Shown piece by piece: positions 1-8,801 of a stretch of 64,000 bases of DNA. Every line of letters starts with the position of its first letter. Position 1 is the stretch's first letter. The DNA lies in contig QQUF01000008.1 in the NCBI GenBank assembly GCA_008501735.1, forward strand, positions 124,001 to 188,000, given 5' to 3'. The DNA is from Calditrichota bacterium. GTDB taxonomy: Bacteria; CLD3. The notes below the pieces were generated by a model. The model made no database searches and was not told the DNA's origin. It saw nothing but the letters and a program-made list of their open reading frames with translations. The translations under genes were made by a program, and so were the position numbers.

Positions 1-734
1 CCTCCTGTGTCAATTGACTTTGCACCTTCTGAGATTACAACAATTGCATAGCCTTGGTCATCGATTTTTTTATTTAACTGCTTTGCAACAACTTCCACAT
101 CGTAAGGAATTTCTGGAATTAAGATTACTTCCGAACCACCAGCAATTCCTGCACTCAAAGCTATCCAACCTGCATCTCTTCCCATCGTTTCAACAACAAT
201 TACTCGGTTATGACTTGCAGCAGTTGTAACGAGTTTGTCAACTGCGTCAGTAGAAATCTCAACAGCAGTTTGGAATCCGAAAGTAAAGTCTGTGCAAGAA
301 AGGTCGTTGTCAATTGTTTTTGGAATTGCAATAATGTTCACGCCTTTTTCGTAAAGTCTTTGCGAAATTCTCTGTGAGCCATCACCACCAATACTAATTA
401 CACAATCAATTCCCAGATGCTCTAATCTGCGAATTAACTCGTCTGAACGGTCATCAGTTCTGTGCCCATCTTTAGTTTTTACGACCCAATCGAAAGGACC
501 ACCTTTATTTGTAGTTTTGATAATTGTTCCACCCTTTAAATGGATTCCAGCGACTTCTTTTTCGGTAAGTTCAACAACTTCCATTGGGTCAGTCAAAATT
601 CCGTTATAAGCCTCAATGCTTCCGAGAACTGTTAACCCTGATTCTTGACTTGCCCTTTTCACAACCGCACGAATTACAGCATTTAAACCTGGGCAATCAC
701 CACCACTTGTAACAACTAATATTTTTCGTTTCAA
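1..734 (-). CDS. pfkA: 6-phosphofructokinase, N-terminal 244 residues (gene runs off the left edge)
   Basis: Phosphorylates fructose 6-phosphate to fructose 1,6-bisphosphate in cytoplasmic glycolysis. The translated N-terminus carries the family's VTSGGDCPGLNA nucleotide loop, the IGGDGS motif, PKTIDNDL and the METMGRDAGWIAL segment, so the family is certain. I chose the TTG at 732-734: it is preceded by GAGGAA at a normal distance and starts KRKILVVTSGGD; no ATG fits. The Gly after GGD (GGDGS) is the residue usually linked to ATP use, while the Lys in PKTIDND is shared with pyrophosphate-type enzymes. That mixed pair is known in some ATP-dependent PFKs, so ATP use is likely but inferred. The C-terminal part is outside the window. 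Confidence 0.93.
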   Translation of the reverse strand, partial: MKRKILVVTSGGDCPGLNAVIRAVVKRASQESGLTVLGSIEAYNGILTDPMEVVELTEKEVAGIHLKGGTIIKTTNKGGPFDWVVKTKDGHRTDDRSDELIRRLEHLGIDCVISIGGDGSQRISQRLYEKGVNIIAIPKTIDNDLSCTDFTFGFQTAVEISTDAVDKLVTTAASHNRVIVVETMGRDAGWIALSAGIAGGSEVILIPEIPYDVEVVAKQLNKKIDDQGYAIVVISEGAKSIDTG

Positions 735-777
735 TTAAAATTCCTCTTGAGAAATAAAATGATTAATAAATGTAAAT

Positions 778-1731
778 TTATTGTTTATACAAAAAGAAAT
801 TTGCTTGATCTCCTCGCTGGTTTTTATTCAAATCCTTAGCTCTTTTAGCAAATTCACTTATTTCTTTGCTCGAAAAAATAGAATTTTTTACACCATTCGC
901 ATATGACTCTTTTGCATTTAAAGGAATATCTTTTAGATACTGCTCACTTCCCCAAAACTGTAAGGTTTCTGAATCGAATTCAACTTTCCCTAATCTCATT
1001 CCACATTGCTTAGCCAAAACTTCCATACTTTTAATTGAGTGAAGATAAAAATGTCTTGGAGCATCAAGTTGAACCCAATTAACTCCATAATTCTCCCACG
1101 CATAAGAAGAAACGACAGGAATTCTAATTAGACAAAGCCCGTTTTCAGTTAGCAAATTCTTCGCATTTTTTAAAGTCTTAATTTGAAAAGGAATGTGTTC
1201 AAAAGAGTGGTGAAACATTACAATATCCCATTTATCTTTTGTCTCACTTAACTCACCCTTTACTATTTTCAAGCCATTTTCGTAATTGATTTCTTTGGAG
1301 ATAAATGGGTCAACTCCAAGAGTATTTTCAAACCCAAACTCGCGTAAAGTAAACAAAAGATTTCCTGCTCCACAACCGATGTCAACTATTTTTAACTCTT
1401 TAGAGTTTGGTTTTTTGTCAAGAAAACTTAAAGATTCCAAAGCTAAGTTAGGAAACTTCTCATTTAGTATTTTGCCCAAAAGCCCTTTTCGGTAAAAAGA
1501 ATATTTATCCCGCAAATTCAAGATAATTTTTTTGATACCATTATTTTTCTGAATCTTTGAATAATAATTATCCGAGTAATATTTATCCATATTTTTAGGA
1601 TAATTTAAAATTTGCAAACAATCACAGTCTGAACATTGGAAATACTCGAATTCATCTTTAAATCCATACATCATTTCTCTTACTTTATAACTTTTATTTT
1701 TCTTATCATTTTGACAAATTCTACATTCCAT
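778..1731 (-). CDS. Zinc-ribbon class I SAM-dependent methyltransferase
   Basis: A 317-residue protein. The N-terminus has paired cysteines (C3, C6 and C33, C36, C38) that look like a small zinc ribbon. SAM-binding motif I, VDIGCGAGN, is at about residues 116-124, followed by acidic motif II and the FHHSFEHI segment of the Methyltransf_23-type fold. This architecture is common among methyltransferases that modify sugars or surface polysaccharides, but nothing here fixes the substrate. It is transcribed away from the M50-like gene, with about 117 bases between the two starts. It ends about 40 bases before the phosphofructokinase start on the same strand, so co-transcription is possible. Confidence 0.8.
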   Translation of the reverse strand: MECRICQNDKKNKSYKVREMMYGFKDEFEYFQCSDCDCLQILNYPKNMDKYYSDNYYSKIQKNNGIKKIILNLRDKYSFYRKGLLGKILNEKFPNLALESLSFLDKKPNSKELKIVDIGCGAGNLLFTLREFGFENTLGVDPFISKEINYENGLKIVKGELSETKDKWDIVMFHHSFEHIPFQIKTLKNAKNLLTENGLCLIRIPVVSSYAWENYGVNWVQLDAPRHFYLHSIKSMEVLAKQCGMRLGKVEFDSETLQFWGSEQYLKDIPLNAKESYANGVKNSIFSSKEISEFAKRAKDLNKNQRGDQANFFLYKQ

Positions 1732-1848
1732 ACTTTTGCTTGACTTTATTTACTCAAAGCTTTAAAAAACTTTATTTTTAGTTTTATCTAATTTCCAATG
1801 ATTTTAACTAAATTTAGAGCCTAATTCAACATTTTAAAAAGGTCAAAA

Positions 1849-2496
1849 ATGTTCAATTTCCAAAGGCTTGGAATTATTTTATTAATGGGAATAATTTCAG
1901 CCCTTTTATGGAACACTCCCGTTCTTTACCCTTTCAGAATTTTTGTTGTTTTCATCCACGAATCTTCTCACGCTTTGGCTTCTATTTTAACTGGTGGAAA
2001 AGTTTTGCAACTAAGTGTCTCGCCTGACGAATCTGGTTTTGTCAGGCAAATCGGTGGAAACAGCCTATTGACAGCTTCGGCAGGTTACATCGGAAGTTCG
2101 GTTTTTGGTGGATTAGTTCTGGTTTTTTCTGAAAAGAAGAAAAATGCTCGTTACGTTTTTTTTATTTTAGCAGTTTTGGTAGGTTTTATGACAATTGCTT
2201 ACGTGAGAAATTTGTTTGGAATTACTTTTGGGCTTTTGGCAACTGCGGGATTTTGGTTTCTCTACTCAAGGGATTTCAGTTTCTCGTCTTACTTCTTAGA
2301 TTTCATCGGAGTTACAAGCTCGCTTTACGCAATTTACGATTTAACAGATTTTTTGATTTTCGACGCAAGAACCGACGCAGTGATTCTCAGTGAAATAACT
2401 TTTATTCCTGCAACAATTTGGGCTTTGCTGTGGAGTGTAATTTCGATTTTGGTTTTGTTCTACTCCTTGAGGAAAACGATTTTTAGAAGTCAGTAA
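1849..2496 (+). CDS. M50-type (M50B-like) integral membrane metalloprotease
   Basis: A 215-residue, strongly hydrophobic protein with about six membrane segments. The zinc-binding HExxH motif is present as HESSH (H37, E38, H41) in FIHESSHALA, followed by the GG(K) and LTASAGYIG segments typical of the M50B-like family. Such proteins sit in the inner membrane and may cleave membrane-embedded substrates, but this short single-domain subfamily has no well-defined target. There is no PDZ domain. The third zinc ligand cannot be assigned from sequence alone. It is a single-gene unit, with a 121-base gap to the next gene. Confidence 0.75.
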   Translation: MFNFQRLGIILLMGIISALLWNTPVLYPFRIFVVFIHESSHALASILTGGKVLQLSVSPDESGFVRQIGGNSLLTASAGYIGSSVFGGLVLVFSEKKKNARYVFFILAVLVGFMTIAYVRNLFGITFGLLATAGFWFLYSRDFSFSSYFLDFIGVTSSLYAIYDLTDFLIFDARTDAVILSEITFIPATIWALLWSVISILVLFYSLRKTIFRSQ

Positions 2497-2617
2497 ATTT
2501 CCTCAAAACTTCTTGTTCACTAAGTGAAATTCATCACTATATTTTGACAAAATTTGTAAAGAAATTGTTTTTTTACAAGCACTCACTTTCTCTAAAATTA
2601 GAGTACAAGAACACTTT

Positions 2618-3298
2618 ATGAACTTCTCATTAAAAATTGTTGACGTTAAGTCAATCTATGAAATAAGCTCTTACTGGACTAATGAAGACTACGTTAGTTT
2701 GCTTGAGGAACTTGATTACTCAGATGCAAAAAGTGCTAGCCCTTCTGAACTTCGCGAGTTGTTAGAAATGGCAATTAGTGATTTTGAACCCAACGAATCG
2801 GCAGAAATTTTGCTCAAGTACAAACTTAAAGATTTTTTGACAAATGGACAGATTAAGAATCTTTCGCATGAAATGGTCGAGGACAATGAATCGGAAGAAT
2901 ATCCAAACATAGCTTTGCATTACCCTTTGTTTAATATTAACCAACTTCTTTACAGTTCTTACAACGGAACATTCCAAAAAGCCAAAGCTACTAAAATTGA
3001 GTTTGAGCTAATTTTTAAAGAAGAAAAAAATATCGTTGTAACTAAAGAACTTGCTTTAAAAGCATTAAGCAAAGGATTAAGTAACAAAATTCTTATGCAA
3101 AGGTTGTACGAAGACCAATTAAATGGAAAAGAAAAGTTTGTTGAAGCAGATAATGTAATTTGGGAATTGCATAACAACGGACAAAATAAATTCACAATCA
3201 TCACTTCAGATTATTGGATTAACGACGAAGACATAAATGAATACGAGTTTTCAGGCTCAATCAAAAAGTTTGAAGCTAAAAACCCAAAGCCAAATTAA
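2618..3298 (+). CDS. Unrecognised acidic 226-residue protein at the head of the DgcN/DgcA-like operon
   Basis: I do not recognise the family. The protein is soluble, with no signal peptide or membrane segment. It is acidic and rich in Glu, Asp, Asn and Leu, with a helical first half and a more strand-like second half (residues about 110-215). It ends only nine bases before the PLP-enzyme start, so it is probably the first gene of that operon. The codon use resembles the neighbours, and the ATG at 2618 follows an A+T-rich 121-base spacer. Function is unknown. Confidence 0.6.
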   Translation: MNFSLKIVDVKSIYEISSYWTNEDYVSLLEELDYSDAKSASPSELRELLEMAISDFEPNESAEILLKYKLKDFLTNGQIKNLSHEMVEDNESEEYPNIALHYPLFNINQLLYSSYNGTFQKAKATKIEFELIFKEEKNIVVTKELALKALSKGLSNKILMQRLYEDQLNGKEKFVEADNVIWELHNNGQNKFTIITSDYWINDEDINEYEFSGSIKKFEAKNPKPN

Positions 3299-3307
3299 AG
3301 TAAAAAA

Positions 3308-4375
3308 ATGAACATCAGAGATTTACTAAATACAGTTGATTACAAAGCCTCAAAAGAAACGAAAAGCCTTAGTGATTTCGTCAAAAACCCTGAAAACAAT
3401 CTTGTCGATAGATTGGAATCTTTTGAAGACATTATTAGTATCGAAGTTGGCGACACAGGTTTGTCTCGTGCAAAAAACCTTGAAAGAGATTACGAAATGC
3501 GTCAACTTTTCGTCAAAACTGAAGGCGACAATCCAACAGGAACTCAAAAAGACAGAATCGCTTTTGCACAAGTTTATGACGCACTCCGAAGAGATTATGG
3601 CACAATCAGTCTTGCAACTTGCGGAAATTACGGTTCCGCTTTGGCTTTGGCGACAAATCTCGCAGGAATCAAATGCAAGATTTTCATTCCCGAATCTTAC
3701 CACACAGTAAGAGTTAAAGAAATGGAAAGTAACGGAAGCGAAATTATTCGCCTCAAAGGAAATTACGAAGAAGTCGTTCAGAAAAGCAGTGAACTTGCAA
3801 AAGAAAATGATTGGTACGACGCAAATCCGGGCGGAGCGAACACAGCTTTGCAAATTCTCGCTTACAGCCAAATTGCTTTTGAAATTTACGACCAACTAAG
3901 AGACGCTCCGAAAATTTGTGCTGTTCCGATTTCCAATGGAACTTTGCTTGCAGGAATTTACAGAGGTTTTGTTTCACTTTACAAACGTGGAAAGACTTCC
4001 CGAATCCCAAGTATGCTTGGAGCTTCTTCTGTAAGAAAAAATCCGATTGTTCACTCTTTCAACAAAGGGTTTGAGCATTGCGTTGACTTAGAACCCGAAA
4101 AAATCAAAGAAACGGTTTTCAATGAGCCGCTAATAAATTGGCATAGTTTTGACGGCGAAGAAGCTCTTTACGCAATTAGAACGAGTAACGGAAGTGCCTT
4201 TAACGTCAGCGATAACGAAATGAAAAATATGTCAAAATATTTACTGACAAAAGAATCAAAAAGTATTTTACCTGCTTCGACTGCGGGACTAATCGGTTTG
4301 TTAAAATTGCATACAAAAGCCGAATTGGAACCTGACAGGTACGTTGCAATTTTAACAGCTAAAAATTCAAAATAA
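3308..4375 (+). CDS. PLP-dependent threonine-synthase-like enzyme
   Basis: A 355-residue fold-type II PLP enzyme. The PLP lysine is K81 in NPTGTQKDR, equivalent to the NPTGSFKDR of threonine synthase. ATCGNYGSALA (from about residue 103) is the substrate/cofactor loop, and a glycine-rich phosphate loop lies further on. The length fits threonine synthase or cysteine synthase relatives. The immediate partners, a DUF1611 protein 13 bases on and an enolase-superfamily epimerase, argue against simple threonine synthesis. I infer a side role in D-amino-acid or dipeptide metabolism. The exact reaction is unknown. Confidence 0.8.
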   Translation: MNIRDLLNTVDYKASKETKSLSDFVKNPENNLVDRLESFEDIISIEVGDTGLSRAKNLERDYEMRQLFVKTEGDNPTGTQKDRIAFAQVYDALRRDYGTISLATCGNYGSALALATNLAGIKCKIFIPESYHTVRVKEMESNGSEIIRLKGNYEEVVQKSSELAKENDWYDANPGGANTALQILAYSQIAFEIYDQLRDAPKICAVPISNGTLLAGIYRGFVSLYKRGKTSRIPSMLGASSVRKNPIVHSFNKGFEHCVDLEPEKIKETVFNEPLINWHSFDGEEALYAIRTSNGSAFNVSDNEMKNMSKYLLTKESKSILPASTAGLIGLLKLHTKAELEPDRYVAILTAKNSK

Positions 4376-4388
4376 GAGAAATTTAAAA

Positions 4389-5462
4389 ATGAAAAATCGA
4401 ATTGATGGAAACGCTTTAGTTTTTTGCGAAGGTGCTTTTAACACGCCAAACGGAAAAACTGCTCACGGTTTAGTAAGGTTCACTGAAAGATATTCTGTTC
4501 TTGGAGTCATTGACAGCAAACACTCAGGAAAAGATTCTGGTGAAGTTTTGGACGACAAAAAAAATGGCATTCCAATTTTTGAGAACTTCGACAAAGCCTA
4601 CAACTTTTTTGCAAAAACAGAAACTAAACCAACTCATTTTGTCGTTGGATTAGCACCTGACGGAGGAAGACTTCCGAAAGAAGCAAAAGCAAGTATTAAA
4701 TCTGCACTGAAACTCGGTCTTGACGTTGATTCAGGTTTGCACGATTTTTTGACAAACGACTCGGAATTAGTTGAATTAGCAAAAACTCACAACTGCAAAA
4801 TTAGAGACGTAAGGAAAACTCCGGATAGAGACCAACTTCACTTTTTCACAGGAGACATTGAAAAAGTGAATTGCCTAAAAATTGCGATTCTCGGAACTGA
4901 TTCTGCAATCGGAAAACGTACAACTTCTTGGCTAATTGTCCACGAAATGCGAAAAGCAGGTTACAAAGCAGAAATGGTTGGAACAGGACAAACCGCTTGG
5001 ATGCAAGGTGCAAAATATTCAATGATTATGGACAGTTGCATCAACGACTTCGTTTCAGGCGAAATTGAAAACGCCGTTGTAAATGCTTGGCGAAATGAAA
5101 ATCCTGATTTAATCGTTATCGAAGGACAAGGAAGTTTGATGAATCCTGCTTATCCGGGCGGATTTGAGATTCTTGCAGCAGGAAGACCTGATTTTGTTGT
5201 TTTGCAACACGCTCCGACAAGAACTGAATACGACGGTTTCCCAGGTTACAAACTTCATTCACTTGAAGAACAAATCAATGCAATCAAAGTCATTTCAGGC
5301 AAAGAAGTAATCGCAATTACTTTGAATCACGAGTTAATGACTGACGAAGAAATTTTGCCGACTTGTGAAAAAATTACAAAAGAAATTGGCTTGCCTTGTT
5401 TTGATGTTTTGAAATTCGGTGCTTCCGAATTAGTTAAAATTTTAATTGAAAAAAGACGTTAA
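4389..5462 (+). CDS. DUF1611 family protein, DgcN-like (probable D-glutamate N-acetyltransferase)
   Basis: A 357-residue DUF1611 protein with an N-terminal Rossmann-like half and a C-terminal P-loop half. The P-loop is GTDSAIGKRTT at residues 169-179, followed by EGQGSLMNPAYPGG. DUF1611 proteins paired with a dipeptide-epimerase-like enzyme have been described as DgcN, which N-acetylates D-glutamate, working with DgcA. Here the next gene is exactly such an epimerase, and its ATG follows this stop by overlapping one base, so the two are translationally coupled. I infer the DgcN role from family and partner; the substrate is not proved by sequence. Confidence 0.78.
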   Translation: MKNRIDGNALVFCEGAFNTPNGKTAHGLVRFTERYSVLGVIDSKHSGKDSGEVLDDKKNGIPIFENFDKAYNFFAKTETKPTHFVVGLAPDGGRLPKEAKASIKSALKLGLDVDSGLHDFLTNDSELVELAKTHNCKIRDVRKTPDRDQLHFFTGDIEKVNCLKIAILGTDSAIGKRTTSWLIVHEMRKAGYKAEMVGTGQTAWMQGAKYSMIMDSCINDFVSGEIENAVVNAWRNENPDLIVIEGQGSLMNPAYPGGFEILAAGRPDFVVLQHAPTRTEYDGFPGYKLHSLEEQINAIKVISGKEVIAITLNHELMTDEEILPTCEKITKEIGLPCFDVLKFGASELVKILIEKRR

Positions 5463-6532
5463 TGAAAATCACAAATGTTTCACTAAGACGCTTTGACCTT
5501 GAACTTTCTGAGCCTTACCAAATTGCTTATGAAACCGTTTACAGTGCAACAAATTTTATTTTGCAACTTGAAACCGATACAAAAATTATCGGTTTCGGTT
5601 GTGCTGCACCTGATTTTGTGGTTACAAAAGAAAAGCCCGAAGAAGTTGAAGAAGCCTTTCAAAATACTTTGCTTCCTGCACTGAAAGGAGCGAATCCTTT
5701 TCACTTTACAAAAATTATGCACGACTTGAAATTACAAAAGACAGTAAAATCTTCTGCTTTGGCGATGGTCGATATGGCTTTGTACGATTTAATTTCCAAA
5801 TTTTCGGGAGTTCCTTTGTACAAATTTCTCGGAGTTTATCGGGAAAGCATTCCGACAAGTGTAACGATTGGAATTTTGCCTTTTGAAGAAACGATGCAAA
5901 AAGCGAAAGAGTGGATTAACAAAGGATTTTTCATTCTTAAAATCAAAGGTGGTTTGGATTGGGAAGAAGATTTTCATAAACTCAAAACGCTTCGAGAAAG
6001 ATTCCCAAAACTAACTTTACGTTACGACGGAAATCAAGGTTTAACCTTAGTCCAAGCGTTAAATTTTTCAAAAGCAGTGGAAAATTTGGAAGTGGAAATT
6101 ATCGAACAACCGTTGTTAATTTCAGAAGAAAAACATTACTTTGATTTTAGTGAAAAGACTTCACAACCGATTATGGCGGACGAAAGTATTAAGACGCTCA
6201 AAGACACTTTTCGTTTGGCAAAAGACAATTTAGTGGATATGATTAATATTAAGTTGATGAAAGTTGGCGGAATCCAAGAGGCTTTTCACATTAATTCCGT
6301 CGCAAAATCCGCAGGTTACGAAGTGATGGTTGGTTGCTTAGACGAATGTCAGTTAGGAATTTCTGCCGGATTACACTTTGCACTTTCACGACCAAACATT
6401 GAATACGCAGATTTAGATAGTTTTTTAGATTTTAGCTCTGACCCTTTTAAAGATTTATTTTTTCTCAAAAATGGAATTTTGTATCCGAATGGAAAAAATG
6501 GATTAGGACTTGAGTCAAATTTTAAATTTTAA
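5462..6532 (+). CDS. Enolase-superfamily racemase/epimerase, DgcA-like (N-acetyl-D-glutamate racemase or L-Ala-D/L-Glu epimerase)
   Basis: A 356-residue muconate-lactonizing-type enolase-superfamily enzyme. The catalytic residues are all visible: K160 and K162 in the KIK motif, metal ligands D189 (RYDGNQG), E215 (EQPL) and D240 (ADES), and a second base near K264 to K267 (INIKLMK). The family includes L-Ala-D/L-Glu epimerase from murein recycling and the DgcA N-acetyl-D-glutamate racemase. Tight coupling to a DUF1611 gene favours the second, which would convert N-acetyl-D-glutamate to the L form. It starts on the last base of the upstream gene. The choice between the two activities is inference. 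Confidence 0.85.
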   Translation: MKITNVSLRRFDLELSEPYQIAYETVYSATNFILQLETDTKIIGFGCAAPDFVVTKEKPEEVEEAFQNTLLPALKGANPFHFTKIMHDLKLQKTVKSSALAMVDMALYDLISKFSGVPLYKFLGVYRESIPTSVTIGILPFEETMQKAKEWINKGFFILKIKGGLDWEEDFHKLKTLRERFPKLTLRYDGNQGLTLVQALNFSKAVENLEVEIIEQPLLISEEKHYFDFSEKTSQPIMADESIKTLKDTFRLAKDNLVDMINIKLMKVGGIQEAFHINSVAKSAGYEVMVGCLDECQLGISAGLHFALSRPNIEYADLDSFLDFSSDPFKDLFFLKNGILYPNGKNGLGLESNFKF

Positions 6533-6548
6533 AATGAAAGGTTAAAAA

Positions 6549-7073
6549 ATGGAATTTGAATTAAACAAATCAGTTGAAATTTTACAAAGAACCCCAAAGA
6601 TTTTACGAATTCTTCTCGGAAATCTTCCGATGGATTTGACTCACAAAAATGAAGGCGGTGATTCTTGGAGTGCGTTTGACATAATTGGACATTTAATTCA
6701 CGGCGAAAGGACAGATTGGGTTCCGAGAGCAAAAATTCTTTTAGGAAAAAATGAAACGAAAAAATTTGAACCTTTTGACAGATTTGCCCACTTTGAACTT
6801 AGCAAGGGAAAGTCGCTAAATGAGCTGATTACTCAATTTGAGAAATTAAGGTCAGGAAACATTGAGGAGGTCAAAAATTTAAGAATCTCAATTAATGATT
6901 TGGAACTCACAGGAATTCACCCTGAACTCGGAACAGTTACCTTAAAACAATTGTTTGCTACTTGGGTTGTTCACGATTTTAATCACATTTCACAAGTTTC
7001 AAGAGTTATGGCAAAACAATACAAAGATGAAGTCGGAGCTTGGGAAGCCTATTTAAGCATTTTACACCGATAA
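6549..7073 (+). CDS. DinB-like four-helix metal-binding protein
   Basis: A 174-residue DinB superfamily protein. The probable metal ligands are the histidines in GHLIHGERTDW (H48, H51) and in VVHDFNHISQ (H142, H146), the usual three-histidine arrangement of the fold. Members include thiol-dependent transferases (bacillithiol or mycothiol S-transferases) and many uncharacterised proteins. The gene starts 16 bases after the DgcA-like gene and is probably the last of that operon, since a strong hairpin terminator follows. The function is not deducible; a thiol-transferase or detoxification role is only a family-based guess. Confidence 0.8.
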   Translation: MEFELNKSVEILQRTPKILRILLGNLPMDLTHKNEGGDSWSAFDIIGHLIHGERTDWVPRAKILLGKNETKKFEPFDRFAHFELSKGKSLNELITQFEKLRSGNIEEVKNLRISINDLELTGIHPELGTVTLKQLFATWVVHDFNHISQVSRVMAKQYKDEVGAWEAYLSILHR

Positions 7074-7082
7074 AAAATTTTG

Positions 7083-7117
7083 ATTCACTCTTTCCGATTT
7101 GGTTAGAAAGAGTGAAT
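7083..7117. terminator. Bidirectional hairpin terminator between convergent genes
   Basis: Perfect 12-base inverted repeat, ATTCACTCTTTC and GAAAGAGTGAAT, with an 11-base loop. It lies between the DinB stop (7073) and the lipoprotein stop (7125, opposite strand). On the minus strand the stem is followed by CAAAATTTTTT, a good U tract; on the plus strand it is followed by TATATTTCT. Confidence 0.85.
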
Positions 7118-7124
7118 TATATTT

Positions 7125-8798
7125 CTAATTTTCTCGCCAAATTTTTGCGATTTCCCAAGAACTGTCAGCTTTTGTTCCAAAGTACACACTTACAGTTTTA
7201 GAAGGCTTTTCGTCTTTTCTTTTAGTCTTGATTTCAAAACCGTAAAATTCACCTATTTTGCATTCACTTGGGATTTCCCAACTTGCTGTTTTAGAAGTTC
7301 GTTTCTCACCAATTCGTTTACAACTTGAGTCAATTAAGTAGTACTCGTAAGTTGTGTTTTCTTCTTTTACAAGTTTGCCTTCAACTGCCAAATCTTTGAA
7401 ACTGAATTTGTTTTTCTCGAACTCAAATTTGTCCAAAGGATTGACTTGTCTGAACCAATAATTTCCAATCATATCGCGACGTTCTACTAAAAGTCTTGTC
7501 ATTTCTTTTGTAGCTTCTGGATTTGAATACTTTCCTTCTTCGACTAAAGTTCTAACTGCTTCGTCTGAAAAAGACATCACAATTTTTGCTCCCCAAAATC
7601 CGTCTAAATTTGTGCAATTTTCCATTGCAGGATTTGGGTAAGTTGGATACCAAGCAGAAGGGTCGAAAGTCTCATTTTCAAAATAACCAAGTTCAGGAAA
7701 TTTTTGTGGAATCGGTTCTTCCCAAGGCTTTTTATAAAAGCCAAGTCCGACAATTGATTTTCCGATTTCACCCGGATCCCAAACGTATTCGTTTCCGTAT
7801 TTTGGTGGGTGTGGAAAAAGATTGTTTGAACCGAGTGCTGACCCCATATCAATTATGTAATGTCTGATGTATTTTCCACCTTCGTTATTTGATTCAAAAA
7901 CGTCGAGAGTGTTTGCAGCTCGTCTGTCTGCGTCGTTTAACCAAGAACCAATCACTTGCAAAGCTCGAAGTTCTCTTCGATGTTCGTGGTCAACTCTGTC
8001 GTTTGGGTCGTCTTTTCGTCTTCCGTCATAATTGAAAACTCCAACTGGTTTTCCGGGAAGGAATTTACTTGAAATGCAACGAAGTCTTCCGTCAGGAGTT
8101 GGTTCAATTCCGTCCAATATTTTCTGCAAATCTTTTTGTTCCATTGGTCTTTTACGTTTGTCAGCAGTTGGAACAGTTGCTTTTTTGCCAATTACAAAAA
8201 TTGACGGGTCAAAGTAAATGACTTGATTTTGTGGAACGTTGTAACCGCAAGCGTGAAGAATTTTTGTTACAATTGCTTCCGAAGCTGAACCGAGTTCGGT
8301 GTTTTCGGGAGAATCGAATTTCAAAATGTAACGGTCGCCTCTTGAGTCTTTTATCCAAAAACCTGCTGTTCCACCTTCAAATTTTCCTTTAACAATTTCC
8401 CATTTCCCGTCCATCGAAGGACCTTCCGTTTTATCAGGACCTTTTGCAAGTTCTCCCAAAGTCATCGGATTGTGATAATGTCTTTTGGTGTACCAACTTG
8501 AGTTTGGTGGTTCGTCAAGTTTGTTCACGTTGTCGGCTTGTTTTGGTGGAATTTTACCAAAAGTTAAAAGTCTTCCGATTTGGCGTGTTGTGTAACCTAA
8601 ATCCAAGTAACGTCTGACTTGAAAGAAAAATGTGTGGTCTGCAATGTCCCAAAGCTGATTTTCTTCCAGTTCTTTTGGTTCAGGAATGCTTTTGTTGTCA
8701 GCATCAAAGGTCTTTGCAGGAGCAACAGAAAGTTTCTTTTGGCTTGCACAGCTAACTGCAAAAATTGTCATTAATATTAAAAGAAGTATTTTTTTCAT
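7125..8798 (-). CDS. 557-residue lipoprotein with a HipA/PI4K-like kinase-type residue pattern
   Basis: MKKILLLILMTIFAVSC is a lipoprotein signal with the lipid cysteine at C17, so the protein is exported. In the middle part I see an ordered kinase-like set: DRYILKFD (K160), an acidic residue in the next helix (SASEAIV, E174), NDADRRAANTL (D289 or D291, and N296) and YIIDMGSALG (D317). This order matches the Lys...Glu...Asp/Asn...Asp layout of HipA, PI3/4-kinase-like and FAM20-like folds. I do not recognise a named family. The remaining 240 residues show no known domain, apart from a strand-rich C-terminus. The gene starts three bases after the Omp85-like barrel gene, so the two form an operon. 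Kinase activity is an inference. Confidence 0.65.
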   Translation of the reverse strand: MKKILLLILMTIFAVSCASQKKLSVAPAKTFDADNKSIPEPKELEENQLWDIADHTFFFQVRRYLDLGYTTRQIGRLLTFGKIPPKQADNVNKLDEPPNSSWYTKRHYHNPMTLGELAKGPDKTEGPSMDGKWEIVKGKFEGGTAGFWIKDSRGDRYILKFDSPENTELGSASEAIVTKILHACGYNVPQNQVIYFDPSIFVIGKKATVPTADKRKRPMEQKDLQKILDGIEPTPDGRLRCISSKFLPGKPVGVFNYDGRRKDDPNDRVDHEHRRELRALQVIGSWLNDADRRAANTLDVFESNNEGGKYIRHYIIDMGSALGSNNLFPHPPKYGNEYVWDPGEIGKSIVGLGFYKKPWEEPIPQKFPELGYFENETFDPSAWYPTYPNPAMENCTNLDGFWGAKIVMSFSDEAVRTLVEEGKYSNPEATKEMTRLLVERRDMIGNYWFRQVNPLDKFEFEKNKFSFKDLAVEGKLVKEENTTYEYYLIDSSCKRIGEKRTSKTASWEIPSECKIGEFYGFEIKTKRKDEKPSKTVSVYFGTKADSSWEIAKIWREN

Positions 8799-8801
8799 TT
8801 T

